From: Cristatella mucedo
Lineage: Eukaryota; Bryozoa; Phylactolaemata; Cristatellidae
Assembly (NCBI GenBank): GCA_009760855.2
Contig: WPIO01000011.1
Location: 3,008,001 to 3,065,000 of the forward strand
Direction: 5' to 3'
DNA: 57,000 nt
Shown here: positions 45,423-57,000 of the stretch, piece by piece
Position numbering within the stretch: position 1 is the first letter of the stretch
How the letters are laid out: each line of letters starts with the position of its first letter
The notes under the pieces: generated by a model
Databases searched by the model: none
Seen by the model: the letters and a program-made list of their open reading frames with translations, nothing else
What the model was told of the DNA's origin: nothing
Program-made: the position numbers and the translations under genes

Positions 45423-45679
45423 GAGAGCAGCAGCAGATGCAGCAGCTGCAGTCTCAGCCAACGGTAAATCGATTGGCTGACGTCGGCAAGTGTACTTTAT
45501 ATCGGTAACCCCGGTGTCAAGCTGCAGGATTCCAGGCCGGCGTTTCCTCAGTGACTGCCCGCAGAGGCTCGCTGATCGTTGCTGGCTGCCCGAACTCGAG
45601 GAGTCACCCCTAGCTGGGTCACTTCCCTAATTGCTGCCCTTACGCGTTTGGTCGCGCGCCTGTAGCAAATCGCAACCGT

Positions 45680-45815
45680 ACCGTCTCTTGTCAAGTGCCT
45701 ACAACCGGACACGAGTTCTTCTAGGGGCGCGATGCAATAGTATAGTGCTATTATTGTTATTATTGTTATTATTGTTATTATTGTTATTATTATTATCATT
45801 ATTATTATTTTCACA
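45680..45815 (+). mobile_element. retroposon 3' tail relic with (TTATTG)n
   Basis: TCAAGTGCCTACAACCGGAC and GAGTTCTTCTAGGGGCGC are diverged forms of the LINE-A/SINE-1 tail. They are followed by about 60 bases of TTATTG/ATT repeats at 45750..45808. Confidence 0.5.
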
Positions 45816-46245
45816 TGTTCATCGGCATCCTCTGCTTGCGAGTGCACGAGCGTTATGACGTTCGGGCAGTATCGGCCAGAAGTAAACCTCGCGTGGCCGC
45901 ACATTAGCCTGGAAGTATGCAGGTGGCCGTTGGTGGCCACCTGTCTGCCGAGCATTGTTAGGCAGGCGACTGTGCACGCCGTAGAGGGAGGCCTTTATTG
46001 ACCGGGGCTTGGTAAGCTTACTCTCACGAGCTTCTCTGACCACTCACTCGAGTGGTGAGCCAGGTGGTGTGTAAAGAATACCCACTGCGGTTTCGAGCGA
46101 GAACACGAGAAGGCGGCAGCGGCAGCAGCTGCTGCCGCTGGGCATAATCGCTGCCGGCTCCCCACCCCCAGGCCTTGCTCGGCGCTCGCGGGCAAGGCTG
46201 AAGTTTCAGTCGGATCAATCCGACCGTCCGTTCGTGCTGCAGCTG

Positions 46246-46280
<35 letters not shown>

Positions 46281-46520
46281 CTTGCGTGTCAACTTCAACT
46301 TTGCGGCCGAGCTGGACACGGCTGGACCACCAGCCACACAGGCTCGCTCGCCTGTCCGAGAGACGCTCTGTCGGCGTCGTGCGTCGTAGCGTCATCATCC
46401 GCTGGACGCCGGCTTTCATGGATCGGGCCCACTGGTTACCGACTGCCGCCGAGTCGTGTCAAAACTGAGAACCAATCAACTAGCAACCCGTCGCCGCAGC
46501 CGTCGTAAGAACGGTGTGCA

Positions 46521-46561
<41 letters not shown>

Positions 46562-46604
46562 AATTTGTTAAATAAGTCTATATATATATATATATATATA
46601 CACA
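45816..46604. other. no gene assigned; (GT)n and (AT)n runs
   Basis: (GT)n at 46244..46275 and (AT)n at 46521..46559 and 46579..46601. GC-rich between 46085 and 46200 without a recognised gene. Confidence 0.4.
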
Positions 46605-46776
46605 CTAGCTGATTTGACAGCCTCTTTTTGTATAGCGATAGAAGAGCCTTTACGGCTATCACCACCGCTTGCAGCGGCAATTGAGGATCGTCCACCGCAG
46701 GATTCGAACCCATGACCTCTGGACCGATGTCATGAAAGCAACCGCCTTACCTAGTGTGCCATCGCGGCTCACCGTG
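46605..46776 (-). mobile_element. SINE-2 copy (well preserved)
   Basis: On the minus strand: GAGCCGCGATGGCACACTAG then GTAAGGCGGTTGC (A-box region), the B box GGGTTCGAATCC, GGTGGACGATCCTCAATTGC, GGTGGTGATAGCCGTAAAGG and CTCTTCTATCGCTATACAAA. It ends …GCTGTCAAATCAGC. An AT array abuts its 3' end. Confidence 0.75.
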
Positions 46777-47775
<999 letters not shown>

Positions 47776-47852
47776 CAGAGGACTAAGATTAAAGAGAGAA
47801 AACGGCAGAGAGATAGCGAAAAAATAAGAGAAAGAGAGAGAGCGAAAGATTG

Positions 47853-47993
47853 CTCGGGGCCTTAGCCCAGGGTTAAGGTGCTCGATCGTGGGTTCGAGTT
47901 TTGTAGCGGGTGATCATTAATAGCTTGTGACAAGTGGTGGTGATAGCGGCTTTTCTGCTGCTCTTTGAATGAGATCGTTGAATCAGCTCGCCT
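47853..47993 (+). mobile_element. SINE-2 copy
   Basis: GGCCTTAGCCCAGGGTTAAG (A-box region), GTGGGTTCGAGTTTTG (B box), AGTGGTGGTGATAGCGGC and a terminal GTTGAATCAGC match SINE-2 in order. Confidence 0.6.
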
Positions 47994-49824
<1,831 letters not shown>

Positions 49825-50205
49825 CCCACAGCCAGCGGCCGTTGGCTCGCCGCTACGCGAGAGGCAGGGAGGAGCGGGTGCTTTACTCGCAGCGGCGCGC
49901 TTCCGGTCTCTGCTTCAAGCGAATGAAGCGGACGCTGCGTGGTCATCGCCCCTAGAGTAGCGACCGTGCTGGCGCGCGCCGCCCAATTGGATGGCTTGCT
50001 CCACCGACCCTCGCCGCTCACGGAAGCTCTCCTTCCGCTCCCGGAGTGCTAGCGAAAGCGCAGCAGGCGACTTTCGGGTGGACGGAAGCGGTGGATGGAT
50101 GGGGGTACCGGCAGCCAAAAGTCCCCAGTAAACGCCGCCGAGAACTGCAAGAACTAGACTACGCCGGATCTCGTTTCGAAAGGTGGTCTGTATGCGAACG
50201 TGTAC

Positions 50206-50211
50206 TTTATT
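50206..50211 (-). terminator. AATAAA poly(A) signal candidate for the TGF-beta ligand gene
   Basis: The nearest minus-strand AATAAA downstream of the ligand stop codon, about 1.04 kb beyond it. If used, the 3' UTR would be about 1.05 kb and include the (CGG)n run. No closer AATAAA was found on that strand. Confidence 0.35.
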
Positions 50212-50988
50212 CGTTAAGGAATCTTAGCGGAAGCTACGCTTGGCCGGCTCGGTGGTCGGCCATTGGCTAGCCATCCGAGCAGTTGTCGGGCAGCTGGCCG
50301 CCGCCGCTAAGACGGCTCTTTAAGACGCCGGAGCGGCGGCCGGGTTGGTCCACCGACGGTCGTCCAGTGAGCACGTCGTGAGCTCGTCGTCTCTCGCCGC
50401 CGTCCCTTGGGGCGAAGTCGTCGCGAAGGCCGCAGCCGCCTCTCAACTGGCCGAGCCGGTCGGCGGAACCCTGATGGGCATTGCCACCGTCCGACGTCGG
50501 GCGCCGCCCGCCCAGGACGCCGCCACGAGGGCGGCGACTGCGGTAGGGCCTCTGGCAGAGAAGGCCGCGCCGGCGGCCTTCCGCTGGCGGCAGCGTCTGC
50601 CACCAGCGGGACAGCGGTAGCGTCTGGGTAGCGGCGGCGTCTGCCGCTACTGCCGCGCCACGTCGCCGGGAAGCGGGTCGAGGCGATGCCCACATTCAAT
50701 AAATACTGTATGAGATCTTCGCGAGCGCCGGTCGTCCATCCGACTTCCGGTTCACTCTGAGCCGGCCAGTGACATGTGAGCTCGACGTGGCGCCGCGGCG
50801 CTGCGGCCGAGCGTCGCTCGCACGAGGAGCGGCGGAGCTGCGGCGTCTCTCGTCGGTCTTCCTTTTTAAGGAACCACCCTCGTCGACCAGCTGGCACCAG
50901 GCCGGCTCTCCGGAACGTTTACATTTTCCAACAGCGCCCGAGCCCTCCGGCTGGCCTCGCCGCGAGTTCGCAACCAACGGCAGCGGCA

Positions 50989-51046
<58 letters not shown>

Positions 51047-51249
51047 CGGCTCGCGCCACGCAGCCGCCGCCGCTGACCGAGCCGCGCGAGCGCTCACTCG
51101 CCGTCTGCCTCTCCGTCGCAGCTGCGAGCGCTCGCTCGCGCTCTCTCTTCTCTGTCCCTCGCTGCGTGAGGAGGCGGTCGGGTGAGCACCGGCGGAGGAG
51201 GCGGCGCCGGTCGGGCGGGGCTCGCGCCGCCGGCGGAGGAGGCGGCGCT
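50212..51249 (-). other. probable 3' UTR and downstream GC-rich DNA of the ligand gene
   Basis: CpG-rich DNA with open frames on both strands but no recognisable protein. A plus-strand AATAAA at 50698 could equally mark the end of an unseen plus-strand transcript. The Pro-rich minus-strand frame over 50696..51265 arises from the (CGG)n run. Confidence 0.3.
50990..51045. repeat. (CGG)n trinucleotide run
   Basis: About 18 GGC/CGG units, 205..260 bases past the ligand stop codon on the minus strand, where it reads (CCG)n. Confidence 0.95.
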
Positions 51250-51645
51250 TCACGAGCAGCCGCAACTCTTAATCGTCATTCCCGGCAGCACGCCCTGCAT
51301 ATACGTGCCGTAGTCGTCTACGTAGACCATGAAGACGCCCTCCACTTTGCGCGGCGTGCAGCACGGCTGCCGCGAGTTGGCCGGAAGCCGGCGCGAGACC
51401 TGCGTGAGATGCGTGTTGGTGTGCATCGTCAGGAAGGTGGGCGGGCACTGGCCAGCGCAGTAGTTGGCCGGGTAGCGTCGCGGCGTAATGATAAAATCGA
51501 AGCTCGAGCCGAACTCGTCGAAGTCGACCGTGAAGGGATAGCGGCAGCAGCGCTCCTCCGCCGACGACTCGGTGCACTCGAGGCCCAGGTCTCGCTTCCG
51601 GCGTCCGGCGGGCGCGCCTCCCACTTGTATCTCGAGGAACGCTTT
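51250..51645 (-). CDS. exon 3 of the ligand: furin site and mature TGF-beta domain
   Basis: 396 bases including TGA at 51252..51250. It encodes KAFLEIQVGGAPAGRRKR and then the 113-residue mature domain. Cysteines at mature positions 6, 15, 16, 45, 49, 77, 78, 110 and 112 have the MSTN spacing except for two 2-residue insertions (one after EFG, one before the CC pair). The last 62 residues carry THL, PCCTP, LPGM and CGCS, the family landmarks. Confidence 0.95.
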   Translation of the reverse strand, partial: KAFLEIQVGGAPAGRRKRDLGLECTESSAEERCCRYPFTVDFDEFGSSFDFIITPRRYPANYCAGQCPPTFLTMHTNTHLTQVSRRLPANSRQPCCTPRKVEGVFMVYVDDYGTYMQGVLPGMTIKSCGCS

Positions 51646-51820
51646 CTGAAAACGGCAAGGCCACCGAAGGCTAGGGCGGCGCTGCAACGTCGCCGCGCCG
51701 CAGAACGCCGCGATCGCGCCCGCGCAGTGGCGGCAGCCGCTGGAGAGAAAAGGGGGTAGAGTCGGGAGAGCTCGCGGGAGAAGGCGGAGGAGGATGCACG
51801 GCGGTCTGCGCTGGTCGCTC

Positions 51821-51879
<59 letters not shown>

Positions 51880-51892
51880 GTCTCTCTCTCTT

Positions 51893-51967
<75 letters not shown>

Positions 51968-54859
51968 CTCTCTCTGTGTCTCTCTCGCTCTCTCTGTGTC
52001 TCTCTTGCTCTCTCTCTACCTCTCGCTGTGTCTCTCTTGCTCTCTCCGTGTCTCTCTACCTCTTTCTCTCTCTCTTTCTCCCTCGCGCGCGTGCTCTCTC
52101 TCTCTCCCTCTCTCTCTGCCCCCCCCATCGCCAGCTCCAAAGACGCTGCGCGGTGTCGCAAAGACGCAAGAGACGTCTCGAGAGCGAAGCCGATCTAGCA
52201 TGCAGCCGCTGCAGATGATTGAGACCGCCAAACGAATGAACAAAAGTCGGTCGCTACCGTTGCGGCTACGACGCCACTAATGCTGAAATTTGAAGCCCAG
52301 GCGTAGCGAGGGGTCGCCCTCGCTACGCGTTGCCGCGATATCTCCAGCTGGCGCCGGGAGCGAGGCCTCCGAGGCGAGTCGCCTTGCGGCACCTGCGGCG
52401 CTTCGGCGCACGCTCGGACTCGCTACGAAGCGGCGACAGCTGGGTTCGCCGTGTCAGCGGACACCAATCGCTCCGCGCGGCGTTCGGTTTCGCGAGGTCT
52501 GGCAGGCAGCGGCGGCGGCGGCCGCTGGCAGGCCGCCGCCGCCGCGGAGCGGAAGACGGCGGAGCGAAAGCGGGACTTGGAGGGCGTCTCTTTCAGAGAC
52601 GGGGGGTAGTAGGGGGGAATCGACCGTCGCAGCAGGGGCGCGAACCGCGGCCGCCGACGAACGGCCGAGCGCCAGTGACCGCTCGAAAAGGGCACGACGG
52701 CCGCGCAGGCGGTCCGCTGCCGGAGTCGCCGCGCGCGCACGCTCTCCCCCGCCGCTCCTCTTACCCGCTCCTCTTCGTCGGCGGCGCCGCTCAGTCGCAC
52801 GGCTGTCGGGCCGCTCGGACTCTCGGCCACCGCCACGACGCCTACGTTGACCTTTTCCGGATCCTCGGCCCACGCCTCCACGAGGTGCGTAACGTCCAGG
52901 TGAACCCAGCGACCTTTCCTGTCGACCTGCACCTTCTGCGACGACAGCGGCTCGCGCGTCGAGCGCCGCGCGGCGTCGTACACCTTCACGGTGACGACCG
53001 CTCGCCCGACGTCGTCCGAGCAGTGAGCGTACACGCCCAGCTTGGCGCGCCTGATCTTTGCACCGACCACCTGCTTCGGCATGTCGAAGTACAGCGCGTC
53101 CGGATGCGCCGCCTGGGGCAATTTCTCCTCGGGCACTAGAGAATAAAGCGAGCGGAGAGGTGCGCTGCCGTTGCCGGGAGTGTTGCAAATGAATTTATCG
53201 CGACGAGCTCATTCGCATCGGCAGACTGATCGCTACTTATGACGCTAGGAAAAAGAGACTCGCCTCAGCTCGTCTTGCCGAGCGAGGAGCGGCCGCCGCC
53301 GCCGCCATGATCTTACGAGATCTTATGAATGGTTGAGACTTTGAAGGGAAGCAGGCAGAGAATGCGAAAGAAGGCGAGCTCGCTCGCGCTCGAGCTTGAG
53401 CGAGAGAAGCGGGAGAAGGCAAGCGGGAGAAGCGGAGACGGAGCGGCGGCGGCTCAAGAAAGCGGTGCCCGCGCGGCCAGCGCCCACCCGGCGCGGGCTG
53501 GGCGGGCTGGGCGGCGTGGGCGGCGGCGGCGATTGCCGTCCGCAGGCTAGCGGCGCCGCAGCAGCAGCAGCCCCGGCCTTTCACTGGCGATCGACCTGTT
53601 AGGGGTGGGGTGCAGGCCGATCCGCGGGCTCGCAGGAGCTCGGAGACTGACGCCGGTAGCTTGAAAGCCGCCCGCCCGCCGGCCCCGATCGCAGAGCGCC
53701 CGCGCGCTTGCAGGCCGGGCCGACGCCGCCGTCGCTGCCGCAACGCCTCAGCTCTCCCGACCCGGCGGGCGAGTCGCTCCTCGTCGACCCGCTCCCCGTC
53801 GACCCACGCACGCAACCGGTCTTACCTCTCGCCGTTCCACCGTTCCACCCAGCGTCCCCTTCCCCGCCACTAACTAGCGCGCGCGCCTCCCGCAGGCCGC
53901 GCCGCGCCGTGCCTACCTCTCTCGGCGAACCTGAAGACGCGCTCGATCGTGGCGAACTCGTCGTCCTGCTCGTCGCCCGTCTCCGAGCCGTCGGCGACTT
54001 CTTCGGCGCTGTCGCGTAGGAGCAGGTGCTTGGGAATGCGCGGGTCGCGCTGTCGCCTGGTCACGTTGGGCGGACGCTCGAGCTGCAGCTTGGACAGGAT
54101 GTCCTGCTTGATGGCCTCGATGCGAAACGCCAACGCCTCCTCGCGCATGAGCTGACAGTTGGGACAGGCGCCCGCCGCAGCCGCCGCTTGCTGCTGCTGC
54201 TCGAGCTCGGCCGCGGCCGCCGCCGCCTCCGCCGCCTCCGCCTCGCGTGTGATCTGCGCGTGACCGTCGCCGATCGCCGGCGGCCAAGCGGCGTCGCTCC
54301 CGGCGAGTGCCGACTCCGCGTTGCTGGCTCCCAGGTACGACGCCGGAATGGAGTCGCCGTGAGCCGCGTCGACGGCCACGTACTCCGTGAATCCGCTGAA
54401 GTGCCGCCCGTGCGGCGACGACCCCGCCGCCCGGCCGCGCGGCCGCTCCTCTTCGACGAGGCCGCCGCCGCCCAAGCTGGTGCCGCTGAGCTTCTGGTAG
54501 AACAGCTTCGCCAGCTTCTTGTCGTCCTGGAGCCGTCGAGAGCGGGTGCTCGCGTTGAAAGCCACCGCGGCAGACGCAGCCGCCGGCTCGTGGTGAAAGC
54601 CGGCGGCTGCCGCCAGCGTGTGCGCGGCGGCGGCGGCTGCTGCTGCTGCTGCTGCCTCGACCACTTCGGCGGCCTCGTGGTTAGATCCCGCCCTGGTCGC
54701 CGCGGTGGCGGCTGCGGCGACGGCGGCGGCAGCGTTCTGACCATTTCGACCAAAAGTCGGCGGCGCGTCCTCGGCGGAGACTCGCGTCGCCGATGGACCG
54801 ACGGGTTGCTTCGGCTGCTTTCGCGGCCACGACACCTGCAGCCGCTGCTCGCCGCCGGG

Positions 54860-54901
<42 letters not shown>

Positions 54902-55039
54902 CGACGACGACGACGACGACGACGACGAGCGGCCGTGCGAGGAATGCTGCTGCTGCGCCTCGCACGCGGGCCACGAGCCCGTGGCTGCAGAAGCCGCGAC
55001 CAGCGCGATGCACACACCGAGAAGTTTCCGCTGCTGCAT
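51250..55039 (-). CDS. myostatin/GDF11-class TGF-beta ligand precursor (three exons)
   Basis: A secreted growth factor precursor of the GDF8/GDF11 (myoglianin-like) branch. The family acts as a disulphide dimer through activin type II receptors and SMAD2/3. Joined exons 55039..53917, 53135..52765 and 51645..51250 give 629 residues. Seen: signal peptide 1..28; Ala/Ser/Gln-rich segment to about 290; CPNC at 292 and RIEAIK at 306, the latency alpha-helix block; sequon NVT at 325; an Arg-Asp pair at 342/343 placed like the Tolloid cleavage site of MSTN; prodomain fold through exon 2; RRKR at 513..516; mature 517..629 with nine cysteines, CCTP and a CGCS end. Splice signals are GT/AG with phases 1 and 0, as in vertebrate MSTN. 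Odd points: a prodomain about twice the usual length, and loss of the two tryptophans after the EFG motif. The start at 55039 was preferred to an in-frame ATG at 55183 because a signal peptide follows it and a TATA-like box lies between. No symbol is given because MSTN versus GDF11 orthology needs a tree. Confidence 0.93.
51646..52764 (-). other. intron 2 of the ligand gene, containing a (CT)n tract
   Basis: 1119 bases, GTAAGA donor and CCGTTTTCAG acceptor, phase 0. A plus-strand CT array at 51823..52118 reads as GA on the gene strand. The rest is GC-rich. Confidence 0.85.
51823..52118. repeat. (CT)n with CTGTGT/CTCTTG interruptions, inside intron 2
   Basis: About 295 bases of pyrimidine repeat. 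Long Arg-Glu or Ser-Leu frames over it are artefacts, although one minus-strand frame continues into exon 3. Confidence 0.95.
52765..53135 (-). CDS. exon 2 of the myostatin/GDF11-class ligand
   Basis: 371 bases encoding residues 375..498 of the prodomain core. It begins with VPEEKLPQAAHPDALYFDMP and includes a WVHLDVTHLVEAW segment that matches the W-x-x-x-D-V-x-x-x-L-x-x-W pattern of MSTN prodomains. It ends EEER at a perfect GTAAGA donor (52764). Human MSTN exon 2 is 374 bases, one codon longer. Confidence 0.9.
53136..53916 (-). other. intron 1 of the ligand gene
   Basis: 781 bases, GT at 53916/53915, pyrimidine tract TTTATTCTCT and AG at 53137/53136, phase 1. GC-rich, with Ala/Arg frames on the opposite strand that I regard as compositional. 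Confidence 0.85.
53917..55039 (-). CDS. exon 1 of the myostatin/GDF11-class ligand
   Basis: 1123 coding bases from ATG at 55039 (A at -3) to the donor AGAG/GTAGGC at 53917/53916. It encodes residues 1..374 and the first base of codon 375. Poly-Ser (9) and poly-Ala (14) runs follow the signal peptide, encoded by GAC/GTC- and CGG-type triplet runs at about 54862..54927. A further poly-Ala run is near 54610..54655 and a Q4 plus Ala run just before CPNC. The conserved latency helix and the acidic DGSETGDEQDDE segment lie in the last 80 residues. Confidence 0.9.
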
Positions 55040-55088
55040 CTTAGCGAAGTAGCAATCGCCGCAATGACGGCCCGAAGAATCGCGCAGA

Positions 55089-55161
55089 ATTTTAAAGAGC
55101 CGGGTATTGGGCTGAGCAGCCAATACAAGAAGACTGAGGGCGTGGCCACGGTATGACGTCA
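55089..55161 (-). promoter_or_regulatory. core promoter candidate of the ligand gene (TATA-like, CCAAT, CRE)
   Basis: On the minus strand, in order toward the gene: a perfect CRE palindrome TGACGTCA (55161..55154), two opposed CCAAT boxes (55120..55124 and 55106..55110), and TTTAAAAT (55096..55089). Transcription would be expected to start near 55065, giving a 5' UTR of about 25 bases. A (GA)n array lies about 350 bases further upstream. Confidence 0.55.
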
Positions 55162-55448
55162 CGGGAAGCACACTGATGCGCATGCGCCCCTGCCCCTCCA
55201 GACCCGCCAGCCGCCTGCAGCCATTATCGACCTCATCCGCCAGCGAGATCGTTCGACGCCGAGCGGGGTAGACCGCAAAGCTTTAGCGGTGGCGCGTTGA
55301 CAAGCCACGCCATTGCACACAATCCACGGCCCCCTTTAGAGTCGCCGAGCGTCGGATGCTGTACGAAGCCGAAGCCTTTCCCGCCACTGGAGGGCTCGAC
55401 GTCAACTAGCGGCGACGCCGCACCGCAGAGTCGCTCCTTCGCCTCCGT

Positions 55449-56949
<1,501 letters not shown>

Positions 56950-57000
56950 TTAGGCTATCTTTGGGCGCAATAGAAGTGAATCGCACGCATTAAAAGCCGC

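Noticed and set aside
51250-52161. A single 303-residue ligand from a continuous minus-strand frame through the GA tract
   Set aside because: The frame upstream of 51645 is intronic repeat. A clean acceptor at 51646/51647 and a matching donor at 52764 restore the conserved prodomain instead.
55040-55183. An upstream in-frame ATG at 55183 as start of the ligand precursor
   Set aside because: It would bury the signal peptide 48 residues inside the protein, and the TATA-like box would fall within the coding sequence.

Overview
This is a window of animal nuclear DNA. It is intron-bearing, rich in (GA)n/(CT)n microsatellites and in degenerate non-LTR retrotransposons, and studded with GC-rich islands. 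There are no operons, ribosome binding sites or bacterial features. The organism cannot be named from the sequence. The gene content, the L2/CR1-type LINEs and the tRNA-derived SINEs fit a bilaterian, probably an invertebrate; anything narrower would be a guess.

The one confidently identified gene is on the minus strand at 55039..51250. It is a complete three-exon gene for a secreted TGF-beta superfamily ligand of the myostatin/GDF11 (GDF8/11, myoglianin-like) class. Clean splice sites predict 629 residues: a signal peptide, a very long Ala/Ser/Gln-rich N-terminal prodomain, the conserved latency region, an RRKR furin site and a 113-residue mature domain with nine cysteines. Its intron phases (1, then 0) match vertebrate MSTN, and exon 2 is within one codon of the vertebrate length. 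A compact promoter candidate (CRE, CCAAT boxes, TATA-like TTTAAAAT) lies just upstream.

At the left edge, 542..1734 (+) looks like the terminal coding exon of another gene entering from outside the window. It has a good acceptor with branch point, an Ala/Gln/Ser-rich open frame, and a poly(A) signal at 2426. I do not recognise the protein.

Between 2.5 and 48 kb I find no gene I can defend. The stretch holds: (i) at least eight fragments of one L2/CR1-like LINE (LINE-A: 4.2, 14.2, 21, 24.5, 27.5, 30.6, 37.2 and 39.8 kb) plus two of a second LINE (LINE-B: 24.8 and 41.9 kb), one of them nested in a LINE-A copy; (ii) two SINE families, SINE-1, which carries the LINE-A 3' tail, and SINE-2, with six copies; (iii) purine/pyrimidine microsatellites of up to about 1.07 kb; (iv) several near-perfect short-loop inverted repeats (32.4, 36.6, 40.4 and 43.4 kb); (v) GC-rich islands at about 17.7-18.9, 21.9-22.9, 23.7-24.4, 28.8-30.0, 48.2-48.75 and 49.8-56.6 kb. 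The island at 28.8 kb has a canonical TATA box and CCAAT box but no gene I can name.

In all, this is a gene-poor, repeat-dense region with one developmental or growth signalling gene near its right end and the tail of an unknown gene at its left end.
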